From an uncultured Collinsella sp. (GTDB lineage: Bacteria; Actinomycetota; Coriobacteriia; Coriobacteriales; Coriobacteriaceae), in NCBI GenBank assembly GCA_902465115.1, contig CABQMC010000105.1:1-5868 (forward strand): 5,868 bases of DNA. Reading direction: 5' to 3'. The position numbers and the translations under genes were made by a program. The number at the start of each line of letters is the position of its first letter. The first letter of the stretch is position 1. The notes beneath the pieces are model-generated. The model made no database searches. It was not told where the DNA came from and saw only the letters and a program-made list of their open reading frames with translations. This document shows, piece after piece, positions 1 to 5,501 of the stretch.

Positions 1-50
1 CGCCCTTTCACCTATATGTGGCCGGCAAGCAGCCCAAGGCTCGCAAGCTC

Positions 51-407
51 TTATTCAGCCGCCTCGCGCAGAGCCGACATCGTTGCCGCATATTGCTGCT
101 GCAACGCATGCATTCCCTCGCGAGCGCCGTCAACGGCATCGGCGCCGCGCAGTGCTTCGGTCACCACGACCGCCGGCTCGTACAGATTATCGAATCCCAG
201 GTTCTGGCTCACGCCCTTGAGCGTGTGCGCTGCCATAAACGCACCTTCGGCGTCTCCCGCCGCCATGGCGGCCTCCAGCTTGTCCATGCTCTCGTCATCC
301 AAAAACTTGAGGGCAAAGCGGGCGAGCATTTCCTCGCCCATCAGCCGAGCACACGCGTCATCATAATTGGCGCCGATCTTCTCATACGCCTCACGCATGG
401 AAATCAT
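51..407 (-). CDS. HPt-domain phosphotransfer protein
   Basis: A small soluble protein of 118 residues that is essentially one histidine phosphotransfer (HPt) domain. The HPt signature is AHTLKGVSQNLG at residues 60-71, so His61 is the expected phosphorylated histidine. The surrounding sequence is acidic, alanine-rich and helical, as expected for a four-helix bundle, and the length is normal for a stand-alone HPt protein. HPt proteins shuttle phosphoryl groups between receiver domains in multistep phosphorelays. The gene lies 24 bp downstream of the receiver/HD-GYP gene on the same strand, so the two probably form one operon, and the receiver of that protein is the obvious candidate partner (inference). 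The start at 407 is favoured because AAAGGAG (plus-strand positions 418-424) lies 10 nt upstream. The internal Met4 at 398 would be too far from it. No membrane segment or kinase domain is present. Confidence 0.9.
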   Translation of the reverse strand: MISMREAYEKIGANYDDACARLMGEEMLARFALKFLDDESMDKLEAAMAAGDAEGAFMAAHTLKGVSQNLGFDNLYEPAVVVTEALRGADAVDGAREGMHALQQQYAATMSALREAAE

Positions 408-417
408 GGATTAAAAA

Positions 418-424
418 CTCCTTT
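418..424 (-). promoter_or_regulatory. Ribosome binding site of the HPt gene
   Basis: The minus strand reads AAAGGAG here, 10 nt before the ATG at 407. It fills much of the 24-bp gap after the stop codon of the upstream gene. It supports the first Met over Met4 and supports translation from a shared transcript. Confidence 0.6.
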
Positions 425-431
425 GGTCAAA

Positions 432-2312
432 CTAAATCGTGGGAAACGCGACGACGTCAGCGGGGCGTGCCAACGTCTCGGCAATTTGGTCTTGCACCTC
501 GAGCAGACAATCGAGCAGCAGCGGGTTAAAGGTGCCGCACTTACCGTCCAGGATCATCTGAATTGCCTCCTTGTGCGGGATAGCGTCCTTGTACACGCGC
601 ACGCTCGTCAGAGCATCGTACACGTCGGCCACCGAAACCACCTGTGCGGCAATGGGGATTTCGTCGCCCTTAAGGCCATCGGGATAACCCTTGCCGTCCC
701 AGCGCTCGTGGTGCCAACGCGCAATCTGGTACGCATATTCCATAAGCGCATTGCCGGCGTGATGGCTACCCAGCTCAAGCAGCATGTCGGCGCCGATCGT
801 GGTATGCGTCTTCATAATCTCGAACTCCTCGGGCGTAAGGCGCCCGGGTTTGTTGAGAATCGCATCGTCAATCGACATCTTGCCGATATCGTGCAGCGCC
901 GAAGCCAGGGCAATCGTGGAGCGCTCCTCATTGTCAAGGGAAATGGTGTCGCTACGCTGGACCAGACAGCCAAGCAGCAGCTCGGTCAGCTTCTCGATGT
1001 TCGTAACGTGCCTGCCGCTCTCGCCGTTGCGAAGCTCCATGACGCCGGCCATGATGTCGATGAGCATGCGACTGTTCTTGACGCGCTCGTTGTACTGCTG
1101 GGACAGCAGGTTCGTCAGGCGGCGCTGTTTGGCGTATAGGCGGATGGTGTTGCTTACGCGGCGGCGCACGACACGGGAGTCAAACGGGCGGTTGATATAG
1201 TCTGAGGCGCCCAGCTCGTACGCGCGCAGAACCATATCATCGGAGTCTTCGCTCGAAATCATGATGACAGGCAGATTGTCACCAACCGATCGGCGCGACA
1301 GACCGGCCAGCACCTCAAAGCCGCTTATGCCCGGCATGACAATGTCCAGCAGCACGAGCGACAACTCATCGCCATAGCGGTCGACAATGTCGAGCGCCGT
1401 ACGACCGTTGTCGGCCTCGAGGATGCAATACTCGTCCTTGAGCATCTCGCTGAGAATGACTCGGTTCATCTCGGAGTCATCGACAATAAGTACCAAAGGC
1501 TTTTCGCTTTGGAAGGCCTCGATGGAATCGGCATCGGTCACGACCGTACCGGCTTTTGCCTTAGCGCGGCTCAGTAACTGGACAGCGCGGCCAACGCCCT
1601 CATCGACCGTCTCGCCATGAATACGAACGCCACCAACACATGCCGTCAAGCTCACGTACTCATGGCCCGGAATAATCGTGGAACGAACGGCATCGGACAC
1701 CTGATGCAGGCGACGGGTGAAGTCATCGGAGGGAATATTGGGCATGACAACCACAAATTTGTCGCAGCCATAGCGCACAAGCTCGTCAGTCGAACGGATT
1801 CCGCTGCGCATGGCTGTCGCCACGGCACCGAGCGCAAGGTCGCCGGCATGACGGCCACACGTATCGTTGAAGACCCTAAAATCATCAAGGTCGATCATCG
1901 CAACGCCGGCATTCATGCGGGCGCTACGGAGCTTTTCCTCGTAATATCGGCGATTGTGCACGCTCGTCAGCACGTCGGTGTAGACAAGGTCCTCTTTTGC
2001 GGCCTCTTGCCCATCGATCGGACGCACCATCAGCAGGACATGAGGCTCGCCCTCGACCTTCAGAGGGCGCAGGCGAGCGCGGTACTCAACGCCATCGTTG
2101 AGCAGTTGCTCCGACACCTCATCGGAGTCTGCCAAGGCCTCAAGACTTGACTGACGCAGGCAAGGACACCGATCACCGGCGAGCAGGCAGTTAGGCTCGC
2201 TCTTAATCTGATCGGCCGACAGCAAACGCACCACGGGGTAGGTCTTCGCGACACGGGCGACCTCGGCGGCAGCCTCCTCGTCGGTTAGATTGACCTCGTG
2301 ATTATTGAGCAT
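432..2312 (-). CDS. PAS-like/degenerate GGDEF/receiver/HD-GYP c-di-GMP signalling protein
   Basis: A 626-residue cytoplasmic protein with no signal peptide or membrane helix. Residues 1-108 are PAS-like at best and carry Cys42, Cys49 and Cys51. Residues about 109-262 form a GGDEF domain: metal-site motif DLDDF at 141-145 with Asp141, and ND at 149-150. The signature is GCDKF (182-186), so cyclase activity is probably lost, while the RxxD inhibitory site is kept as RSTD (173-176). Residues about 272-390 are a receiver with acidic pair Asp278/Asp279, phosphoacceptor Asp323 and Ser353, but Arg375 replaces the usual Lys. Residues about 411-615 are an HD-GYP domain with HDIGK (474-478) and HHERWDGKGYP (534-544). 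Putative metal ligands Glu431, His435, His474, Asp475, His503, His534, His535 and Asp563 are all present. HD-GYP domains hydrolyse c-di-GMP, so this is likely a phosphodiesterase gated by phosphorylation. The start at 2312 has AAAGGG 6 nt upstream. An HPt gene follows in the same operon. Confidence 0.93.
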   Translation of the reverse strand: MLNNHEVNLTDEEAAAEVARVAKTYPVVRLLSADQIKSEPNCLLAGDRCPCLRQSSLEALADSDEVSEQLLNDGVEYRARLRPLKVEGEPHVLLMVRPIDGQEAAKEDLVYTDVLTSVHNRRYYEEKLRSARMNAGVAMIDLDDFRVFNDTCGRHAGDLALGAVATAMRSGIRSTDELVRYGCDKFVVVMPNIPSDDFTRRLHQVSDAVRSTIIPGHEYVSLTACVGGVRIHGETVDEGVGRAVQLLSRAKAKAGTVVTDADSIEAFQSEKPLVLIVDDSEMNRVILSEMLKDEYCILEADNGRTALDIVDRYGDELSLVLLDIVMPGISGFEVLAGLSRRSVGDNLPVIMISSEDSDDMVLRAYELGASDYINRPFDSRVVRRRVSNTIRLYAKQRRLTNLLSQQYNERVKNSRMLIDIMAGVMELRNGESGRHVTNIEKLTELLLGCLVQRSDTISLDNEERSTIALASALHDIGKMSIDDAILNKPGRLTPEEFEIMKTHTTIGADMLLELGSHHAGNALMEYAYQIARWHHERWDGKGYPDGLKGDEIPIAAQVVSVADVYDALTSVRVYKDAIPHKEAIQMILDGKCGTFNPLLLDCLLEVQDQIAETLARPADVVAFPTI

Positions 2313-2336
2313 ATGGGGCCCTTTCGATAGTTTCGC

Positions 2337-2365
2337 ATGGTAGCGGTGGGTTCCAAATGTTACAA
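2337..2365 (-). promoter_or_regulatory. Possible promoter of the HD-GYP/HPt operon
   Basis: On the minus strand a -35-like TTGTAA (2360-2365) is followed after 17 bp by a -10-like TACCAT (2337-2342). Each matches four of six sigma-70 consensus bases. The leader to the ATG at 2312 would be short and contains AAAGGG at 2319-2324. The -35 element lies inside the palindrome at 2358-2373, which would suit repressor control. The matches are modest, so this is tentative. Confidence 0.3.
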
Positions 2366-2373
2366 GGGTAACA
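2358..2373. promoter_or_regulatory. Palindromic candidate operator TGTTAC-AAGG-GTAACA
   Basis: A perfect inverted repeat with 6-bp arms TGTTAC and GTAACA around AAGG. It lies 46-61 bp upstream of the start of the HD-GYP gene and covers the candidate -35 box. A further TGTTACA occurs at 2404-2410. The symmetry and position fit a dimeric repressor site, but I do not recognise the regulator. Confidence 0.4.
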
Positions 2374-2442
2374 CCTTGTCGATGCAGGTAAGCACGTGAA
2401 TGCTGTTACATTTTTATGAGTTGGCAGACGGCGCGATCGAAG

Positions 2443-2495
2443 CCGCAGACGTAAGGTTTTGAACACATTTGTTAGCACGGCCGAAACGTCTGCGG
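2443..2495. repeat. 10-bp perfect inverted repeat downstream of the hydrolase gene
   Basis: The arms CCGCAGACGT (2443-2452) and ACGTCTGCGG (2486-2495) are perfect inverses, separated by 33 nt. The right arm overlaps a smaller hairpin, GCGGG-TGAAG-CCCGC (2492-2506), so the two structures exclude each other. The element lies 28 bp beyond the hydrolase stop codon, in the transcribed tail of that minus-strand gene. No T-run follows on the minus strand, so it is not a standard intrinsic terminator. It could protect the 3' end or be incidental. Confidence 0.45.
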
Positions 2496-2523
2496 GTGAA
2501 GCCCGCTTTGGCTATTGCGGCTG

Positions 2524-3321
2524 CTAGAGCCCCAGGATGCCACGGACAGCCCGGGCAGCCGCTGCCGGTCGATCGCGTAGGCCGTTGTGCGCGCCGGGAA
2601 CCGTTACGAGCGGACAGTCCAAAAGCTCAGCCGCCACCCTCGTGCCCGCCTCGCGGGGTGTACCGACCGAGAGCTCACCCAGGAGCACGGCGGCCACCGT
2701 TTTTGACGCACGAACGCAATCCCAATCGGGAACGCAGGTCATAGTAATCCCGTATTCGTTTGCCATGAAACTACGGCCGTTGCGCAGGGCATGCTTGGCT
2801 TCTGCCTCGGTTATCTTGGGGGCCTCAGGATCCGAATCGCCGATGGCGCCCAGGAAGGCCCGTAATGCCCTGGAGACCTTTCCTGCGGCGATCATCTCGA
2901 GCAAAACCGGGGCCGCGCCCAGGCCGGCGCCCTCATCCGTCACGGCGGGTTCATGCAGAATCGCACGCGAGATTATGGCGGGGTTTGCACGGAGAAGCTC
3001 CAGGGCCACCAACGTACCGGCACTGTGCGCGAGCACGTTTGCCGGAGTGCCAATATGCTCGATAACGGCCTGCAGGTCCGCGGCCTGGACGGCGAGGTCG
3101 TAGCGTCCGTCTGCAGCGTCGCCGCTCTCGCCGCAACCGCGCCGGTCGTAGGTAATGACGCGATAGTCACAGGCGAGCTCGCGGGCGATGGCGTCAAAAA
3201 AGACACCGTCGACGCAGGCGCCGTGCACGCACACCAAGGCGGGTGCATCGGACGATACAACCGGGCCGGCATACTCGCGGCAGGCGATCGTAGTGCCCGC
3301 ATTCTCGACCGTAAAATCCAT
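2524..3321 (-). CDS. Alpha/beta hydrolase fold protein
   Basis: A soluble 265-residue protein, a typical length for a single-domain alpha/beta hydrolase. The oxyanion-hole motif VHGACVDG is at 32-39 and the strand-turn motif YDRRGCGESGD at 58-68. The nucleophile elbow is AHSAG (98-102) with Ser100, where Ala replaces the first Gly of GxSxG. The catalytic His is probably His245 in VPGAHNGL (241-248). The acid is less clear: the stretch LLGELS (213-218) is where an Asp is often seen, so Glu216 is a candidate only. Substrate is unknown; esterase, lactonase or other hydrolase activity are all possible. The start at 3321 is supported weakly by a G-rich GGGGG about 6 nt upstream. The gene is divergent from the radical SAM gene and has no obvious operon partner, as 211 bp separate it from the HD-GYP gene downstream. 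Confidence 0.88.
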   Translation of the reverse strand: MDFTVENAGTTIACREYAGPVVSSDAPALVCVHGACVDGVFFDAIARELACDYRVITYDRRGCGESGDAADGRYDLAVQAADLQAVIEHIGTPANVLAHSAGTLVALELLRANPAIISRAILHEPAVTDEGAGLGAAPVLLEMIAAGKVSRALRAFLGAIGDSDPEAPKITEAEAKHALRNGRSFMANEYGITMTCVPDWDCVRASKTVAAVLLGELSVGTPREAGTRVAAELLDCPLVTVPGAHNGLRDRPAAAARAVRGILGL

Positions 3322-3506
3322 GTTGTGCCCCCATCATCAACGCCCATCCAGTTGCACGTCAGTACGATTGGATGGACCCGCATTGCCTTACGACTTGTTA
3401 ACAGATTAACTGTACCCGACCCGAGGCTTTTCATGGCACGGCATAATGAGCGACGTGAAAAAACGAAACTTGTAAAGCAAGAGCCTACACCTTGCTTTGG
3501 AGCCGA

Positions 3507-3515
3507 TGCTATGCT
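3507..3515 (+). promoter_or_regulatory. Extended -10 promoter element of the radical SAM gene
   Basis: TG at 3507-3508, one base, then TATGCT (3510-3515) gives an extended -10 box 25-31 bp ahead of the start codon. No good -35 box is visible at 17-18 bp spacing, which is tolerated by extended -10 promoters. Transcription would start near 3522, giving a short leader with GAGGAG at 3532-3537. Confidence 0.4.
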
Positions 3516-3546
3516 TAGGCACAATTGTCTTGAGGAGCATATGCCT

Positions 3547-4323
3547 ATGTCTACGTTTTTGAATGCCGGCCCCATCTTTGGGCCCGTTCGCAGCCGTCGC
3601 CTGGGCCTTTCGCTCGGCGTCAACATGATGCCGGCCAGCGGCAAAATCTGCACGTTCGACTGCATCTACTGCGAAAACGGTCTCAACGCTGAGCGCCCCT
3701 GCCATGAGCCGTACAACACAGCTGCCGTGGTACTCGATGCACTCGAGGCCAAGCTGCACGAGATGGCAATCGAGGGCGAGCTCCCCGATGTAATCACGTT
3801 TGCCGGCAACGGCGAACCCACCGCCGCGCCGGAGTTTCCGCAGGCCATCGCCGGTGCCGTCGCGCTTCGCGACCAGCTGGCCCCAAACACCAAGATTGCC
3901 GTGCTTTCCAACGGCACGCGCGCCGACCGTCCCCAGGTACACGATGCGCTCATGATGGTCGACGACAACATCCTCAAGCTCGACACGGTCGACCCGGCTT
4001 TTATCCAGCTGCTCGACCAGCCCGTTGGCCCCTACGATGTAGAGCACCAGATCGAAACGTTCGCGAGCTTTAACGGCCACGTCATTATCCAGACGATGTT
4101 TTTGAGCGGCGAGTACCGAGGCAAGTCTCTCGATAACACCGGCGAGGAGTACGTCGGCCCTTGGCTCGCGGCGCTCGAGCGCATTCGCCCGCAGGAGGCG
4201 ACTATCTACACGGTGGCGCGCGAGACACCGGTCGCCGGCCTTGCTAAAGCGGCACCCGAGGTGCTCGACACGATTGCCGCACGCGTCCAAGCCCTCGGCA
4301 TCCCCTGCCAGGTGAGCTACTAG
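3547..4323 (+). CDS. Radical SAM protein, COG0731 (TYW1-like) type
   Basis: A 258-residue soluble radical SAM enzyme. The N-terminal IFGPVRSRRLGLSLGVN (10-26) is the hallmark opening of the COG0731 family, related to the tRNA wybutosine enzyme TYW1. The cluster motif CTFDCIYC gives Cys35, Cys39 and Cys42 (CxxxCxxC), which bind a 4Fe-4S cluster and SAM. FAGNGEPT (85-92) is the glycine-rich SAM-binding motif. LSNGT at 120-124 fits the next barrel strand. No extra cysteine cluster follows, so no auxiliary iron-sulfur site is evident. The substrate in bacteria is not known to me, and a wyosine role should not be assumed. GAGGAG at 3532-3537 is 9 nt from the ATG at 3547 but only 3 nt from the ATG at 3541, so I prefer 3547; the alternative adds two residues. 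The gene is divergent from the hydrolase and followed by a large palindrome. Confidence 0.9.
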   Translation: MSTFLNAGPIFGPVRSRRLGLSLGVNMMPASGKICTFDCIYCENGLNAERPCHEPYNTAAVVLDALEAKLHEMAIEGELPDVITFAGNGEPTAAPEFPQAIAGAVALRDQLAPNTKIAVLSNGTRADRPQVHDALMMVDDNILKLDTVDPAFIQLLDQPVGPYDVEHQIETFASFNGHVIIQTMFLSGEYRGKSLDNTGEEYVGPWLAALERIRPQEATIYTVARETPVAGLAKAAPEVLDTIAARVQALGIPCQVSY

Positions 4324-4364
4324 CAAAACCACGCAGCAGCTAGTGCCCGCCATCCCGCCCCATC

Positions 4365-4431
4365 AGTTGCGGTGATATAGTTCCTATTTGTGCTGTTAAA
4401 CCGCTTAAATCGGAACTATATCACCGCAACT
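4365..4431. repeat. 67-bp near-perfect palindrome; possible dispersed element or terminator
   Basis: Arms of 20 bp, AGTTGCGGTGATATAGTTCC (4365-4384) and its exact inverse (4412-4431), flank 27 nt. After one T/C mismatch, ATTT (4386-4389) pairs with AAAT (4407-4410), extending the stem to 24 pairs. It lies 41 bp after the radical SAM stop and just upstream of the aminopeptidase promoter. A run of four T (4431-4434) at the right edge could let it end transcription on the plus strand. The stem is longer and more AT-mixed than an ordinary terminator, and the loop is large. A REP- or MITE-like dispersed palindrome is an alternative. Copy number cannot be judged from one window. Confidence 0.8.
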
Positions 4432-4452
4432 TTTATAGACGCGTGGGTGGGC

Positions 4453-4458
4453 TATACT
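4453..4458 (+). promoter_or_regulatory. -10 box of the methionine aminopeptidase gene
   Basis: TATACT matches five of six bases of the sigma-70 -10 consensus and lies 25 bp ahead of the ATG at 4484. The position 17 bp upstream (CTTTTA, 4430-4435) is a poor -35 and touches the edge of the palindrome. The leader would be about 20 nt, with AAGGAA at 4471-4476 as ribosome binding site. Confidence 0.5.
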
Positions 4459-4483
4459 AGCTGCGAATGAAAGGAAGTTAGCC

Positions 4484-5371
4484 ATGTTTGACAATGGACC
4501 CGTACCTGGCCGCAACGACGCTTGCTGGTGCGGCAGCGGCAAAAAATATAAAAAATGTCATAGTGCCTTTGATGAGCGCCTCGAGCGCTTGTGGGAAGAG
4601 GGCTGGGAGGTTCTGCCCCGCACGCTCTACAAGACGCCCGCCGATATCGAGGGCATCAAGCGCTCGGCCGCCATCAACGTGGGCGTGCTCGATTACGTAG
4701 GCGAGCACATCGCCGCGGGCATGACCACCAACCAGATCGACCAGATGATCTACGACTACACCGTCGAGCACGGCGGCACGCCGGCCGACCTCAACTACGA
4801 GGGCTATCCCAAGAGCGTGTGCACCTCGATCAACGATGTGGTCTGTCACGGTATCCCCTGCGATACGGATGTGCTGCACGAGGGCGACATCATCAACGTG
4901 GACTGTTCCACGATCCTGGACGGCTACTTTAGCGACTCGAGCCGCATGTTCTGCATCGGCGAGGTCTCGGCCGAGCGCCAGCGCCTGGTCGACGTCACCC
5001 GCGCCAGCGTGGAGGCGGGCCTGGCGGCCGTCAAGCCGTGGCTGCCGCTGTCCGTGATGGCCGAGGCCGTACAAAAGACGGTCGAGGATGCCGGCTTTAG
5101 CGTGGTGCGCGAGTACGGCGGACACGGCATCGGTAAGGAGTTCCACGAGGACCCGTTTGTGGGCTTTACCACCGAGGCACCCGATGTGGACACCATCATG
5201 GCTCCGGGCATGGTCTTTACCATCGAGCCCATGGTCAACGCCGGAGCGCCCGACATCAAGATTAGCAAGGGTGACGGTTGGTGCGTGCGCACCAAGGACG
5301 GCAGCGATTCGGCCCAGTGCGAGGTACAGCTCGTGGTGACCGAGGACGGCTACGAGCTGCTGAGCTGGTAG
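4484..5371 (+). CDS. map: Type I methionine aminopeptidase with N-terminal SEC-C motif
   Basis: Removes the initiator methionine from new proteins in the cytoplasm, a normally essential step. Residues 9-26 hold a SEC-C zinc motif, CWCGSGKKYKKCH, with ligands Cys14, Cys16, Cys25 and His26. The pita-bread catalytic domain follows from about residue 44 to 295. Dinuclear metal ligands are visible: Asp140 (NVD), Asp151 (FSDSSR), His214 (GGHGIG), Glu248 (FTIEPM) and Glu280 (AQCE). His122 (CHGIP) and His221 (FHEDP) match the substrate-binding histidines of Escherichia coli Map. At 295 residues it is about 30 longer than E. coli Map, accounted for by the zinc-motif extension. SEC-C extensions on this family are known in several Gram-positive groups, and ribosome or nucleic-acid contact is a plausible role (inference). 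AAGGAA at 4471-4476 supports the start. The gene appears monocistronic, with its own -10 box and terminator. Confidence 0.96.
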   Translation: MFDNGPVPGRNDACWCGSGKKYKKCHSAFDERLERLWEEGWEVLPRTLYKTPADIEGIKRSAAINVGVLDYVGEHIAAGMTTNQIDQMIYDYTVEHGGTPADLNYEGYPKSVCTSINDVVCHGIPCDTDVLHEGDIINVDCSTILDGYFSDSSRMFCIGEVSAERQRLVDVTRASVEAGLAAVKPWLPLSVMAEAVQKTVEDAGFSVVREYGGHGIGKEFHEDPFVGFTTEAPDVDTIMAPGMVFTIEPMVNAGAPDIKISKGDGWCVRTKDGSDSAQCEVQLVVTEDGYELLSW

Positions 5372-5380
5372 CCGTGGATG

Positions 5381-5424
5381 CGCCGGATGCTGACGGGCAC
5401 GCTCGTCTTGCATCCGGCGTTTTT
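5381..5424 (+). terminator. Intrinsic terminator of the aminopeptidase gene
   Basis: Perfect 10-bp arms CGCCGGATGC (5381-5390) and GCATCCGGCG (5410-5419) are followed directly by TTTTT (5420-5424), then ATTT. Inside the 19-nt loop, GACG (5392-5395) can pair with CGTC (5404-5407), extending the stem. It begins 10 bp after the stop codon, so it ends the aminopeptidase transcript. Confidence 0.93.
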
Positions 5425-5447
5425 ATTTGAACGTTTTGCCTGATAAA

Positions 5448-5482
5448 ACCTGCCAAAATTAACCTGTCCCTTTTTGGCAGGT
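5448..5482. repeat. 11-bp inverted repeat ahead of the dehydrogenase gene
   Basis: The arms ACCTGCCAAAA (5448-5458) and TTTTGGCAGGT (5472-5482) are perfect inverses around 13 nt. The loop contains a third related copy, AACCTGTC (5461-5468), 14 bp after AACCTGCC (5447-5454). It lies 20 bp before the GTG start and next to the ribosome binding site, so an operator or leader hairpin is possible. Read on the minus strand the stem is followed by TTTT, but no minus-strand gene needs ending here. It could also be a dispersed repeat. Confidence 0.6.
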
Positions 5483-5501
5483 CGAGCGGAGAGGACTGCT
5501 T

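Noticed and set aside
1..50. Minus strand reads AGGTGAAAGG near the left edge, like a ribosome binding site for a further downstream gene.
   Set aside because: No start codon is within the window, so the gene cannot be shown. No clear terminator is visible after the HPt gene either.
18..1139. Long open frame of 373 codons on the plus strand.
   Set aside because: It is antisense to the HPt and HD-GYP genes, both of which have clear domain motifs. Its translation has no recognisable domain, and GC-rich codon use opens such frames.
2492..2506. GCGGG-TGAAG-CCCGC hairpin as an intrinsic terminator of the hydrolase gene.
   Set aside because: The stem is only 5 bp and no T-run follows on the minus strand.
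3344..3375. 7-bp inverted repeat CCATCCA/TGGATGG ahead of the hydrolase gene.
   Set aside because: Short arms with an 18-bp gap can arise by chance, and no promoter boxes line up with it.
3397..3410. GTTAA-CAGA-TTAAC inverted repeat in the divergent region.
   Set aside because: Only 5-bp AT-rich arms; possible operator but not supportable without conservation.
2953..3546. Upstream extension of the radical SAM reading frame.
   Set aside because: The frame is open but overlaps the hydrolase gene antisense. The promoter, ribosome binding site and family start motif all place the beginning at 3541 or 3547.
3406..4353. Long minus-strand open frame opposite the radical SAM gene.
   Set aside because: The opposite strand encodes intact radical SAM motifs; the antisense translation has no family features and no convincing ribosome binding site.
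4478..5413. Long minus-strand open frame opposite the aminopeptidase gene.
   Set aside because: It reads through the terminator hairpin and mirrors the aminopeptidase codons; the plus-strand protein has all its metal ligands.
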